Shown one piece after another: positions 32,977 to 45,384 of a DNA stretch of 64,000 bases. A program made the translations under genes and the position numbers. Source of the stretch: Hygrocybe punicea (Eukaryota; Basidiomycota; Agaricomycetes; Agaricales; Hygrophoraceae); the NCBI GenBank assembly GCA_963556145.1, contig OY744467.1, forward strand, positions 496,001 through 560,000. Reading direction: 5' to 3'. Position 1 is the stretch's first letter. Every line of letters begins with the position of its first letter. The notes beneath the pieces are model-generated. The model saw only the letters and a program-made list of their open reading frames with translations, was not told the DNA's origin and searched no databases.

Positions 32977-34456
32977 CTAAACCGCCAACACGGCAGCCCC
33001 ATTCGACGTCCTCAAATCAACAATCCCGCGCTCTCTCCCCTCCAAACTCCAATACACATCCCCCGTCAACCTCCGGCTGCCAAAATGGCCCTCACTGCGA
33101 TTATACACATGTTCCCTCACCGTCCGGGTGCGGTTCAAGCCTGCGGGGTCTTGCACAGTGGGCCTGCGATCGACGTGAAGTGCACCGTTAGTCGTGCGCA
33201 TGGCGAACTGGCCCTCAAAGGTGGGGTGGAGGGCGATGGACGCGGGGGCATTGGAGGTGGCGGCGGCGCAGTATAGGGTGGAGTTGATTGGGGATGTGAG
33301 GTATGCGAGGGAGAGACGGCCGTTGGATGTTGCGGATGTGATGCTGAAGGTGCCGTTGGTAGTGTTTGGGGCGAGGAGGGTGATGGATGAGTCGAGTGGG
33401 CTGTAGGTGCAGATGTAGTGTTAGTAGTAGTGTAGGGAAGGAGGAATGGAGACGCACGCGTTGGTGGTATGGATGGAGAGGGCCGTGGGTGTTGTGGAGT
33501 TATCATTATGAAGTCGGACAACTGCGTCGATGTGTGCATTTGAGGTACGGAGGGCGAGGACGGCGGAGGACTCGAAGCGGCCAATGATTGGAGCGTTGGA
33601 TGTGTAGATGTGTGCGGTTTTTGCGTTGAGCGACTGTGTGTGTGCAGGTATTAACCATTAGCATTTGGTGGGAGTTGCAGGGAGAGTAAACTCGCGTCTA
33701 CGGTGATGTGCTTGTTCGACCCCCGGAGCTGGAGGTTGCGGAAGTCCACGAGGCCGCCGAGGGCGCCGACTGTGTGAGCGAAAAGGGGCAGATCGGTTTC
33801 GAAGTTTTTAATGAGCAGCGGGGCGTCGTTGCCGGAGGTGGGGAAAGTCACGGTAATGTCAAACTGGACTCGATCGAGCCAGCCGAAGGGTGTCTGTAAG
33901 TAGGGTGTCAGAGAGGGGATGTGAGATCGGATGGTGACGAACGAAAATCCCGACACCAAGTTCATGCTTGCTGGGAACACTTTTGTGCTCTTCGCGAGTG
34001 AGGGTACAAATTTTTGCACGGCTCAGGGCATTGTGTGATCTAGAAGATGCATAGATGTCGATCTTTACAGAGTCACCAACGAGGTTTGAGTGGCCCAGTT
34101 TCACCTCACCGCCGGATTTTAAGGTTCTGGCCAGTAAAAAGAGGGAGGTTGACGAGGCAGGGAAGCTGAATGAGGTATTGTCGTGGTATTGAGTGCAGTT
34201 TGCGAGACGGACACCATGTGGGATCTTGGTGTCCCAAGACTGCGGGGTGAGTGAGTATTTGTGTGTTGAGAGGGTTATAAGGACGAACAAACTTGTTGTT
34301 CCAGTAGTGAATTGAGCCTGTGAAGGCTGAGAACAAGGCCAAGAAGATAATGGCAAATATGATTGCTTTCAAGAATCGTTTAGCTGCCGAGATGGTTGGA
34401 GCATGCGGATTGTATGGTGGGGTTGGCGGTAAGGGGGTGTATGGGGGAGGAGACAT
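32977..34456 (-). CDS. Membrane-anchored protein with repeated TSN(A/G) beta units (DUF7330-like)
   Basis: N-terminus: a Pro-rich cytosolic stretch (MSPPPYTPLPPTPPYN) and one membrane helix (FLKAIIFAIIFLALFSAFTG), then HYWNNKF. A 49 bp intron, starting GTTCGT and ending CGCAG, joins to SWDTKIPHGVRLANCTQYHD. Later blocks: FSFVTIRSHIPSLTPYL, RVQFDITVTFPT, GALGGLVDFRNLQLRGS, SNAPIIGRFESSAVLALRT, SNAHIDAVVRLHND, then after an intron (about 33460-33411) PLDSSITLLAPNTT, TSNGRLSLAYLTS, FEGQFAMRTTNGALHV, GDVYWSLEGRERGI and TSNGAAVLAV, stop. The repeated SNA/SNG turns suggest a beta-solenoid outside the membrane. The joins near 33640 and 33930 are not fully resolved. Convergent with the metacaspase, 190 bp away. 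Confidence 0.6.
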
Positions 34457-34643
34457 TATGTATATAATATTGTTTTTTGCCCCTGCTACTATTAAGGGTT
34501 ATTCCAGCGCAGCGCTGCTGCTGCGCCGGCACAATGTCGACGTCAACCTCCTGTCCCGGCCATTTGTGTCCTTTCCGAAATTGCGCAGCTTAAGCTTCAG
34601 GTTATTTACATGCAAGTTTACTCTCGACGTCTTCTAGTTAACT

Positions 34644-35577
34644 ATGGCGGCAGTCAGTGATCCATACGAGTTTCTGCATTCCAGCATGGTTCACGGTCAG
34701 CCAGCGAATTTCACGAGACAACTCGGCCTCACACTCACAAACTTGCCTGCAGCCCATACCACTTTCAAGCTTGGCTTCGATAGTATTGTCTCCCGGCTGG
34801 ATGACCCTCCAATGGATGATCTCCCAAATTTCCTTGGGTACTGTCAAGCCTGGGTAGACTCCATCGAACATCACCACAATACTGAAGGTCAGCGCCTCAC
34901 TCACTAGTTATCCAGGGGTTCTCTAACGCTGTCCTCACCACTGTCAGAGGCCGTCCTCTTTCCATTCCTCAACAAGAAACTCGACTTTTCAACTGAAATT
35001 GAACAGCACAAAGTCATTCATGCCGCCCTTGATGAGCTTCAGGAATATTTTCATGCCGCCAAAGGAGACTTGTCTAAATTTGACCCAGAAAAACTCAGGG
35101 GAATGATGGAAAGACTCCGTGATCCCCTCGTATGCGCAAGACTTTTATTCGAGCGAGGACAACTCTGACTTGCACATAGTTTGTGCATTTGGATGCGGAG
35201 GTGGTAGACCTCGAACCTGACAATCTCAAGGTTTTTGAAGCCCAAGATCTTCTCTGCCTTAATACACAGCTTCGAATGTATGCGAGGGCACACAGTGATA
35301 TGTTCATCACATTGCCATACATGCGCAGGTATATCCGCGGAAACGCAGGTCTCCCACATACTATAGTGTTGAATGCTCTAATCGGAATCGCAGTCATACT
35401 CCTCCGGAATTCAAAGACAGTTGGCCTCCTCTACCTTGGGTGCTAAAACAGATCGTGGTTCCATACGTGCTTGCAATGAGGTATTCAGGGTAAGCGGTCG
35501 TTCAGCGTTTATTCATTAATCAAAGCTTGAAGTCGCGAAATAGATACTGGAAATATTCACCGTACCCCATGTCTTAA
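34644..35577 (+). CDS. Hemerythrin HHE-domain protein
   Basis: Start MAAVSDPYEFLHSSM at 34644. Exons 34644-34887, 34948-35129, 35180-35328, 35394-35489 and 35544-35577; introns GT-AG, phases consistent, no stops. The HHE cation-binding fold is seen as four helices with ligand motifs WVDSIEHHHNTEEAVLFPF (HHxxE), HKVIHAAL (HxxxH) and FVHLDAEVVDL (HxxE). These proteins bind a di-iron or similar centre; roles in oxygen, nitric oxide or iron handling are proposed for the family. The C-terminus PWVLKQIVVPYVLAMRYSGY followed by WKYSPYPMS is the extension I recall for Agaricomycete members. Product about 235 aa; appears intact. Confidence 0.88.
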
Positions 35578-35732
35578 ACCATAGGACAAGTCTCTTAACT
35601 TTTGGCAATGAATTTCACGCGTTACGACCAGTTGTCGTCTTCGACCATGAACAATGCATTGATAGCGTTCTGATTTCACAAGATATAGGATCATACCAAC
35701 AACGGCACGAATCTACATGTATCGCAGCAGTT

Positions 35733-36518
35733 TCACGCAAAATCTGATGGGTCTCCCACCGGCGGAACCTTTCCCTTGACCGCGTGAACTTGATCGCAGG
35801 CCTTGCGGAGGTTTCGGACTATGTTCCGCGAGATGTCAGATACCGTCGGCCATGTCTTTAAGGGCCTCTCAGGCCGATAGCCTTCCACCGGGACTATCTT
35901 CACCAATTCGGTGTAGTCGGCGTGAAGGTTCAGCACTCAGCGGAGGAGCGATGTGGATCTATGGCGGCAAGAAACACTCTCGTTCACGTCACCGATCAGC
36001 GAGAGAGAACGCCCAACGATAGTGAAGCTAAGGTCCAAGGCATAATAAGGTGGATGCTTCCAAGCCAAGTAACACGGTTGTTGGAAACATGATCTCTCGT
36101 TCAGGGAAAAGTTGGGATGAATCGACGTGGTTCCATTTCTGAGGTATGACACAACAAACTCTGGAAGAACACAAATCATAATCACCGTTAACGCACTGTC
36201 AACTTTCAAGTTGATGAACACAGAAACCCGCATGGCTCCGCAGGCGGCCATCTAGTCGATAACGGGATAAGGACTATGACGGAGGGTTACACGAACATCG
36301 ATCTGTCGTATGCTTGTCGAGCGTGTGCAACTCACATCTGAAGGGAGCGTGAGAATCAGCTTGACGCGGAGTAACGCACGCCAAATGTCAAATTTTCTAT
36401 AGCTTTCTACAGCATACGTTTCAGGGAGAAAATTTAAAGCGTACCTTAGCAAAGTCTTTAGGACAGAAACTTTTGAAAGATTTTCTATCAGTCTGTATGC
36501 ACAACTACAACTGAACAC
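35733..36518 (-). other. Possible minus-strand coding remnants
   Basis: Three adjacent open stretches (36518-36252, 36251-35937, 35936-35733). The last reads TELVKIVPVEGYRPERPLKT and SDISRNIVRNLRKACDQVHA and looks protein-like. No domain recognised, no confident exon joins. From 36520 to 37250 I see no gene. Confidence 0.25.
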
Positions 36519-37250
36519 TCATTCTGAAAGACCAGGGCCACTGATAAAAATTCAATCCCGTACATATTGCTCAGGAGGTAGGTTATATGTATTCCAGTAC
36601 TTTAAATCAGAGCAAATGGGCTTGTGGAAGCCCTGCTAAATCGTTTGCGATTGCCTTCAGCCTTCAGATTCACAAATTACAGTGTGACGTCAGCACAATG
36701 TCACTCAATTTTTGCTTCCCCTCCAAGTTCTTTTGTAAATACCCACTTCCTTCCCTAGCAGAAATAGTGAAACACCATATGTCCATCAAAATACATCAAT
36801 AATGCTGTCTACGTCGTTTCTACAATTAATTTGTATCAGCAGCTGGCACAATCGCGACCGTCCAAAATCGATATTACTACAGTGGTGTACAAACAAGTAC
36901 AAAGAGCACGATTGGCATTGACTGTCCCGGGCCCCACACATAATGCCGTGTGGTCTGTTGTCCCTGTGTGTTGTCTCTACCACAGCTTTGCGTTACTTAC
37001 ATTGGCAAGTGTCCAATCTTGAATGTAAAATGTTAGGTACAAAATGTCACGAGAACAGGTCCGACGGTCAATCTTGTCACTTTGCCAAAATGCCAACGTG
37101 AAACCTTGGGGTATTCAATGGTTTGCATGATCGTATGAGGGGACAACCATGCAACGCGTATGTCCTCAATCGTTATTCTACGGTTCATTTTGGCTTAAAA
37201 CCTGCCAGTAGTTCTTCGATATTCTCCCACTAGTGCCTTAATACCATTCC

Positions 37251-38705
37251 ATGTCTTCCTCAACTGGTCCTTCGGAAATACCACAGGCAGCGCAAGTTGC
37301 TCAGCAGCGGGCACAGGCAACTTTGGTTTGGGCTGCTGGATCGTTCGTGGATCTTCACACTTTACTAGACACATACCACTAATACCTTATGGATTGCGCT
37401 AGGTTATGTATATATGGCTGGGACTTGATCCTTTGCCTGCCACAAGAATATTCGAACATTTGGAAGAAAAAAGTCACGGTGAGATTTATCATTGTCAACT
37501 AAATATTCACACACTTAGGCCCAGCTATAGCCTATCACTGTCCTATACCTTGGTTCGTACTTCAAGGCCCTGCTCCGTTTCAGCTGATTGTTAACATTGG
37601 CTCACAACATTTCAGTCAATCGGTATTTTGGATTACTCCAGTATGTAGCCTTGGAGGGGACAAACCTCAACTCGCTAACGGTTGTAATCGGAAAGGTTTT
37701 CTATTGCCATATCTTTGATGGCCGAGGATTGGAGCCCAGCAGCATGTAAATGTGAGCTCGTGCATAGCTAACGGCATCACTACTCCTCACGTGTGACCCA
37801 CGAGCAGGGATGGTTTACTGGGTGCCGGTAGGATCTATGATCTCTGGCGTCCTTTCCCAAATGATTCTTGGAGTCCGCGTATGCGCTGTAATTACGTTCT
37901 GACACCTCCCATCATCTTCATTACTAACATGAGGCCTCTAGCTCTATGCCCACAATTCGGTGATAGCGATAGTAGTGTCGATCATACTCGCCGTTGAAGT
38001 GTGTATTGCGGGGTACACGGTCAGCTTGTTATCTGTACCGGTCTTCTCCTTGCCTGGTGTCAGTCCGCCGTGTATCGCGGTGCCAGCTCCTCGTGGTTGG
38101 ATGATTGCATTGTGGGTGAGCAATACCATCAGCTCACTTTGTTGCATATTGTGCGCCGAGACTTACGTGACATCGACAGTCGGTATCTCTGTTCTACGAC
38201 ACTTTCGTTTTCTTGTAGGTGAAACAATCTGGAACTCGGCATTGTCACTCATTTCTTATAGGTCGACAGCCTGGAAAACCTACGAGTTATGGAGAAAACA
38301 AGTCAATACGCCGTTACTTTCCGTTATCTGGAGGGATGGCGTCTTATACTTCTTTGCAATCTTCTCGATGTCCTTTACCAATGTTCTGGTCCTCTTGGTT
38401 GCCCCACGCTCGGTAATATGGGCTGTCAATCTCACGTATGCTGTAAACTCTACTCGTTATTCGATTCACCGCTTTAACCCTTTTCTAGCCCTACACTCAT
38501 TTTCACGGTCCTCATGTCTTGCCGCCTTGTTATCAATCTCCGGAATACGCACGCAATGATGGCTGCCCCGGCCAAATCAACATCGAGCAATAGCGTCAAA
38601 AACCGAAGCTACCCCATGGGTGACCGAGGGATATCGCATGATAACCTTGTGCCCGAATTCCAGCTGAAGATTCAGGAATCCTTCATTACGAATCAAATTG
38701 TCTAA
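37251..38705 (+). CDS. DUF6533-type multi-pass membrane protein, 5' exons probably damaged
   Basis: A start at 37251 gives MSSSTGPSEIPQAAQ. Next come GYVYMAG (about 37402) and, in another frame, WDLILCLPQEYSNIWKKKV, both recalled DUF6533 landmarks, so a frame change near 37415 is likely. The C-terminal half is clean: from about 37940 LYAHNSVIAIVVSIILAVEV, ISVLRHFRFLV, LLSVIWRDGVLYFFAIFSMS, TNVLVLLVAP, then after an intron at 38412-38490 TLIFTVLMSCRLVINLRNTH, ending QIV at 38705. Several hydrophobic helices. DUF6533 proteins are abundant Agaricomycete membrane proteins of unknown role. Gene or recent pseudogene cannot be settled here. Confidence 0.6.
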
Positions 38706-40822
38706 TCTCTGGTGGAAAACCGCACTGAAGCCGTTAAGTTTCTCATTAAGGGCACCCGGAGTCAACGTTCCATTTATTACTCGATTCATTTTCAGTGTTG
38801 ATGTATGGTACAATATGGGCTGGCAAATAAATTAATGGATATCCGATCCCATCGCGCTGAACCGACGAAACAGTAGACTGATGTGACCACGGTCTACTCC
38901 GAGTCCTCGCGGGCTCTTGCCCTTGCCGAGGGCAAGCGGACGGCCTGTCTTGGCTGTGGCCGGGCACCGAGGCTCGGTGTCTGCACGGGAAGAAGCTGAT
39001 ATTCAGATTCGCAAGACGCCTGAGGATGGGATGTGGCTCACTGATCACCGTTCAAAGCTTGATTCATAAGCCTTCTCGAAATCATCACATTCTTGATTGC
39101 CTTGACTGAGGGATATGGGGCACGAGAAGACGGTGCAGGTGATGTGGCAACTCAGTTTGAGCCAGAAGGAAGCGTGAAGGGCCACTTCAGCCGTCGTCCA
39201 AAATGGCAGGGCAAAGGTAACGGTGGGCAAAACAAATGGCAGTTTGAGAATAAAGTTACAGTGAGTGCCCCGAGCCTTCTTCGGTTCAATTGAGGTGCAG
39301 GGGTGGTTATACCCAGCAAGGCGTGGTCGAAAATGGCAGGGAAGGAGCTGACAAAATCAGTGGAAGCGGAGGATTGGGCAATAGGGCGGTAGCTTGGGAG
39401 ATTGGATTCTTCCGACCCATTGTTTAGACCTTAAACAAGATGAGGGGGACAAATTGTGTGGGGTGAAAGGCTTGCTGGCGACAGCACGGTGGATGTGGGA
39501 AACAGCGGCAACGCAGGCAACTGAAATCCCATAACTCGTCGGTTCGGCTCAAAGGAAGTGCGAGGGTCTATGCAGCGGGGCGCGATCAAGAATGGCTGCG
39601 CAGAAGGTCAGTGGGCAACCCATGGCCAAAAAAGTGCTAAGGGGGTTGTTGCATATGGCGGCAATGTAAATGGAGGTTGAACGTTGAACGTTGAAATATA
39701 ATGATGCCCCCAAGTTTTCACTGCCAACTACGGGTGGCCCGAAAAGAGCTACTTACTCGCTGTAAAATTCTTTCCCGCAAACCTCTCCGCTGATCCTTCT
39801 CAACCCTCAGGCTTCAAAAGTCTAGCTCGTTATTGTCGGGGTGAGTGCAAGTTTCTCCACACATTTGCTGATGGATGGTGGCGTGCCGGGGTTTTACGAT
39901 TCCATAGATATCCTCCTCAGTCGGGAAATATCCTCAAAAATCAAGCCTTTCCTAAAACCCTGCGCGAAAGCAGCCGTGTTGACTTCTGGAATAACGATAT
40001 CCCCGACGAACAAAATACAATGCTCCGGGGTACAGTCCATGTGGAGGAAAGATGTTGTGAGGATATGATGGGGCATATCGAACACACGGACATGTCCAAG
40101 GGTGACGATAGGTGAGGGAGTGGAACTACCGGAATAGGCAGATTGTAGTGAATATCAGATGTGGTGGTGACTAAGCGGCGGCGAGCGTAAGTCGACAATA
40201 TCGCCAATAGCAGAAAAACGTCAGAAGGAGCGTATGGGAGTCACCTTGTGATGCAACCAAGCTTGCACCGGGGAACGCAAGTATTCTGATGCAGTGGAGC
40301 ACTGACTAGTAAATCCGGCAAGGCAGGGTCTGAGGGCCAAAAGCACAAACCGAACGAGATGGGACCAAAGAACGAGACGATAGCTTGCAGAGCAATGCAA
40401 TAGCGATGCCGGTGTGGGCCAAGAATGGTAGCGCGTGTATGTGCAGCTGAAAAGATTTCCTCGCAGCTGGGCCTGCATTGCAAAAGCAACCGCTGGTCGT
40501 GCCCTCGCTCAGAATAAATTTAGACCGAACCGTAGCAAATGGTGGACGGTCCCATCCTGCATATGCGAGTGTTTGCTCGCCATTAGATTTTGAAATTCGC
40601 TCTTGATCACATGACAGCCACAGTCTACAAACATGATGGGTCACAGTCGTCGCAATATTAATGACTTACCAGAGGCGATCCGTCCAGTACCCGAAGTGAG
40701 GTCGAGTTTACAGGAACACCAGTAACTTTTTTATTCTCTGCATTGAAAAGATCTTGAAATCGCTCAATCCTACCTTGGTAACAGTACACCCCAATGTTCC
40801 CATGCGCCTTGCCTCACATATT
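38706..40822. other. Gene-poor stretch with weak minus-strand coding signs
   Basis: 39300-39620 repeats short phrases such as AAAATGGCAGGG and is GC-rich. On the minus strand, 40478-40247, 40200-40100 and 40085-39894 could be exons (the last reads FDMPHHILTTSFLHMDC and VNTAAFAQGFRKGLIFEDIS), but frames disagree and I do not recognise the product. Confidence 0.3.
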
Positions 40823-42048
40823 ATGTCGGCCCCTCACAATCCTATGCGTCAAGCCCGCCCGCATACAATGGTAGAAATACCAGGCAAGTGTCCATTTTAC
40901 TAGAATACACTATCATTAAGAGCGCACATACTACATAGTGAAGAGATTCCCCTGATTCCTCGGGATAACAAGCGCAAAAACTACATCGCCTGGATCCTGA
41001 TCGGAACTGTTCTCGCTCACATCATGACCTCCATGTGGATGGTTCCATTTGTCAAGCGGAATCTCGCCATCGAGCGGGACCAATGGGACAAAGAGCTTAT
41101 GGAACGCCGACAAAACGAGCAAACGAGAATCGGAGCTTGGGAGGATTTATTGAAAGTGAGGCAGGAGCGCGAATGTCAGCGAAAGGAACAATGGGAACGA
41201 GAGTTTAAGGACCGTCATGTGGCCGAACAGGCGAGGATAAGGGAGTGGGAGGAATTACTGAGAACGAAGCAAGAGCACGAACGTCGGCGGGAGGAACAAT
41301 GGCACCGTGAGGAAGAGGGGCGACAAAGGTTGGGACTTTATTGGGGCCATCTCGAAGCAGACGCACATTGCACCGCATACAACACGCGCTGTTACTGGGC
41401 TCGTCTCCTCAATACAGTTCCATATGAATACAACTGGTTGAAGCCGTGTCAAGATATACCGATCGACATCCACGGCAGGAGTGTCAGGACTACGGCCTGC
41501 GAAGTCAAGGAAGATGTGAGTGGTATTCCTTCGTCCAGGTATTTATCCAGAAGAGGTGATCCGGCCGTTTTCATTATGCAGGGGTCAGTATATGGGCATT
41601 GGCAAGTGGACTTTGATGAGCCGGCATGTACGCCGTACTGGGATCAGTTCAAGGACAAAGTTCGTTTCACTTCTCTTTTTCCATCAAGACCGTTCACTTA
41701 ATTTATTATTCTTGAATATAGGGTTGTGTGGCTCCAGGCTCCCGCCGACGCGTAGGCTATTGGGCACATTTTCACGCATCTTTCTCACCCTCAAATATTT
41801 CTTATTTTATTCATGCAGAGATTTGAGGCACATCTAGAGAACATACACGAGGGAGAAGACGGGGAGAAGTTGTGCAGCACGGCACCTCACAGTTTTTATG
41901 GAATGCACTTTGACAGACCTATGACTTGCGCGTTTTGGGTCAGTCCTCTATTCTCTTTATCTCTCTCTGCATGTCCTTTATCTGAAAGGCTGGGTTGTAG
42001 GGACAATATGGGACATTCGGTATATGGGAAGCTGATGATGATTGCTGA
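40823..42048 (+). CDS. Single-pass membrane protein with coiled coil (Agaricomycete family)
   Basis: Exons 40823-40887, 40939-41515, 41582-41659, 41722-41751, 41819-41938 and 42001-42048, all GT-AG, phases consistent, no stops. N-terminus MSAPHNPMRQARPHTMVE, then EEIPLIPRDNKRKN and one membrane helix (YIAWILIGTVLAHIMTSMW). A coiled coil of about 85 residues has repeated RxxEQWEREF / RREEQWHREE units. A Cys-rich C-terminal domain has GLYWGHLEADAHCTAYNT, VPYEYNWLKPCQDIPIDIHG, YGHWQVDFDEPACTPYWDQF, LCSTAPHSFYGMHFD and YGTFGIWEADDDC. I recall this C-terminal pattern from many Agaricomycete proteins of unknown function. The domain probably faces the lumen or outside, given its Cys residues. Confidence 0.8.
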
Positions 42049-44553
42049 ATCCCAATGAAAAGTCGCCAGGTTTAGAAAGATTTATATAAAATAATTCCTT
42101 TTATCTCGTTTTGGAAATGATAAGAAGTGATAAGATAAACAGTTTTCTTGTTCAACCACATTGAAAACAGCATTTTCTTGTTCACCACATCAAAAACAGC
42201 ATTTTCCACTCGTACGTATATGTATTTCAAGTTTATTGTTTCAATAGTTTCGTTAATCTCATCACTACAAAGTACGACAGTATCACAAACCACTGTACAG
42301 ATTGTTGGGGGAACAACTGCTCTTGGCCTCAAGTGTTCATTCGTCTCTGGATACCACAATGTCAACACAGCATGAGTACTATTGCGATTGTGCTCAACAC
42401 TGTCACACCCTCCAGACAGTATCCTGGAGGACTTACTTTGCACATGCCCAATACCGTAGGGTCGGACTTTGCTCAGCTCTCGATGAGTACCTTGCCAAGC
42501 AAGATCCTGAGCCAGAACTCACATGGCCAACAGGTCACTATCTTGCCAACCCAGGAGTCAGTGCTCACCCAGATGTTGAGGCCGATCAAGATGGTGATGA
42601 AATGGAAGGCGCTTGCATGGGAGATTGTGATGATGGCGATCTCTACACTGACAATGATCTCTACGCTGACAACAGACTCTACCCTGATGATCTGGTAGTA
42701 TCTGGACCAGATTCTTCTGGTAATGCAACCGTATGTAGTTATATTTTGCCATAACATTCATCAACTTCAACCATTTCCCAGCCAGAACCTGAGGATGTGG
42801 AACATGATCTCGGCTGTCTTGCTGAAGCAGCTGAAGCAGTAGAACCTCAGCCCGACAATCCACTTTTCCCTGATCCGCCTCCTGCCCAGGATCTTGGTCT
42901 TACTGTCGAAGATGCCACCTTAGACAACCTCAAGATTGCCCTTTCTTTCATCACTCTAATCCGTTCTGCTATGCTCAAAAATGGTAGTATTGACCCTGAC
43001 ACGATCGACCGACTTCGAAATCCTGAGCAAGGACCTCCTGATGTGGATGACCCTGACTTAATTCTCGCAATCAAAATATATTTAGCAACCACCAAAGCCT
43101 CGGATGATGTGTATAAAGATGTTGGAGAAGCCATATCAGAGCGCTTTGCGGAGTGGGACTTCCTATCAATGGATCGCTTGAAACAGAAGATCACTACGTT
43201 GACCGGAATTGCCCCAGTAATCCACGATATGTGTATCAACTCCTGTATTGGTTACACCGGCCCTTACTCTGATTTAATTCACTGCCCTGCCTGTGGCACA
43301 TTGTGCTATGATCCCCTCCAATTTGATGCCAGCCGTGGCGTGATTCACATTTCTCAGCAAACCTTCTGCATACTCCCTTTGGGGCCCCAACTGCAAGCTT
43401 TGTGGCGGAGCAAGAAAAGTGCCAGAGCAATGCGATACCGCTCTACTCGTACATGGCAGCTTCTAGAAGAAATCCAAGCAAACGGAGGTGTACTGGATGT
43501 ATACGAGGATTTTTTGTCTGGGTCAGAATACCTGAACATGTTCACCAAAGGTCAGATTGAGGACCATGACACTGCCCTTCTTTTCTCACTTGACGGTGCA
43601 CAACTATTTGAGCAGAAGACGTCAAGTTATTGGATATCCATATGGGTTATCCTTGACATAGATCCTGAAGGCCGGTACAAGGTTGCTGCAGTCTGTCCTG
43701 ATACATTTATTCCTGGACCCAAGCAGCCCAAGATATTCGACTCCTTCCTTTACCCTAGTCTCCACCACGTCTCGGCACTGCAGTGTGAAGGATTTTTTGT
43801 TTAGGATGCAAACAATGAAACTATTCATGAATCTCACCCATTTTTCATCAACGGTGCTGCAGATGGCCCTGGCGCCACCCATCTTCATGGCCTTACAGGC
43901 CATAAAGGTTATTATTCCTGCCAATTGTATTGCCCCATCAAAGGACATATCGCAGGTGAAAACACCTACTACCCTGTTCATCTGAAGCCCACCAACTACA
44001 TACTTGATGGTTGTGACCATGCAGATTACCCTTTCCATTCCATGCCAATTTGCCCACCAGGAGAATATCTGCAAAACCTCTGCTACCTTGTTGCATCAGC
44101 AAACCAGGCACAATATGAAGAACGCCGCAAGGAAACTGGGACCGTCAGGCCCAGTATCCTAACAGGCTTACAATCTGAGCATATGATTCCCACACTGCGA
44201 TGTTGTGGAGCTGATCTTATGCACCTGGTCGCTTTCAACTCCACAGACTCAAACCTCTCACTCTGGCGTGGGACAATCATTTGCAAACCAGGTGATGACA
44301 AGGCGACATGGGATTGGGCCGTGCTACAAGGTGACATTTGGCAACAACATGGAGCCACAGTCGCCAGGATGACACCCTACCTCCCTGGATCTTTTGATGT
44401 GCCACCGAGAAATCCCGCCAAGAAAATTTCCAGCGGTTACAAAGCCTGGGAATATCTAACATATATGTATGTCTTGGGTCTGGGTCTTCTGTACAATATC
44501 CTCCCAGAACCTTACTTCCAAAACTACTGCAAGTTCATCCTCACTATTCGTAT

Positions 44554-45384
44554 TAGGGCTGAACACAGGTCGATCTGTGGGTGACCTGGACCTGTACCTG
44601 CAGGTATTCTAATCCCAGATATCCATACCTGGATCTGCCAGGTATTTGGCACTCTGAGACCCAGACCTGTGGGTAAAACCCACAGGTAACCCACTGCTAT
44701 TGTAGTGAGACAGGGCAGGCAGTGCAATATGAAGAGAGATGGAATGATAAGTGTCAGGTGCCTCATTAAGGTGCACATGCACCCTACATTGACAGCACAG
44801 ATGTAAATTCATGTGTGGCATGCTCATGCAAGGTAAAATGCAACAGAAGATATAGCCAAACTGTGTCACAGACACAGTTTGACTGGTCATTGCACCTGCA
44901 ACTCAGAAGTGATCAGGGTGGATTGTTGGTTCTCTATAGATTTATTAGTCCTATGATAAAGAATATTGAGTGATTCAGTTGAATAAAAGAGCCAAAACAC
45001 CTATCAGCCAGAGGGTGGGCACACCACTACTCTGGCTGGTTTTCTTACTCCAGAACCCATATGAATTGTTGTTGTTGCTGTGGTGGTGGTCATCATGGTT
45101 GTTGTTACTTCTATTGCTATAATATTATCAAGAAAGTATTGTGTCAGCTGGCTGAGTTTGAAGATGTTCAAACCTTTGCAAACTGACCTTGATTCACTAA
45201 ATAGACTCTATATACAGTACATAATACAGATCCCAGGTACCTGTGGCATTCTAAATCCTAAACCTGGATCTGCACAGGTATTGACCTGTGCTGATATCTC
45301 CCAATTTGTGACCTGACCTGTGGGTTTTCCCACGGATCAACCTGTAGGTAACCTGCAGGTGACCCAGACCTGTGTTCAGCCTTA
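44554..45384. mobile_element. hAT-like non-autonomous element in the Tnp2 gene, 831 bp
   Basis: Ends TAGGGCTGAACACAGGTC and, read inward, TAAGGCTGAACACAGGTC. Flanks ATTCGTAT (44546-44553) and ATTCATAT (45385-45392) form an 8-bp target duplication with one mismatch, itself a CpG to CpA change. Subterminal ACCTGCAGGTA-type palindromes occur near both ends. No ORF of note. Removing it joins LTIRI to LHQCRITKEEL in frame. Confidence 0.8.

Noticed and set aside
42148..42375. ORF upstream of the Tnp2 start
   Set aside because: AT-rich, repeats one phrase twice (AACAGCATTTTC), and shows no conserved features.
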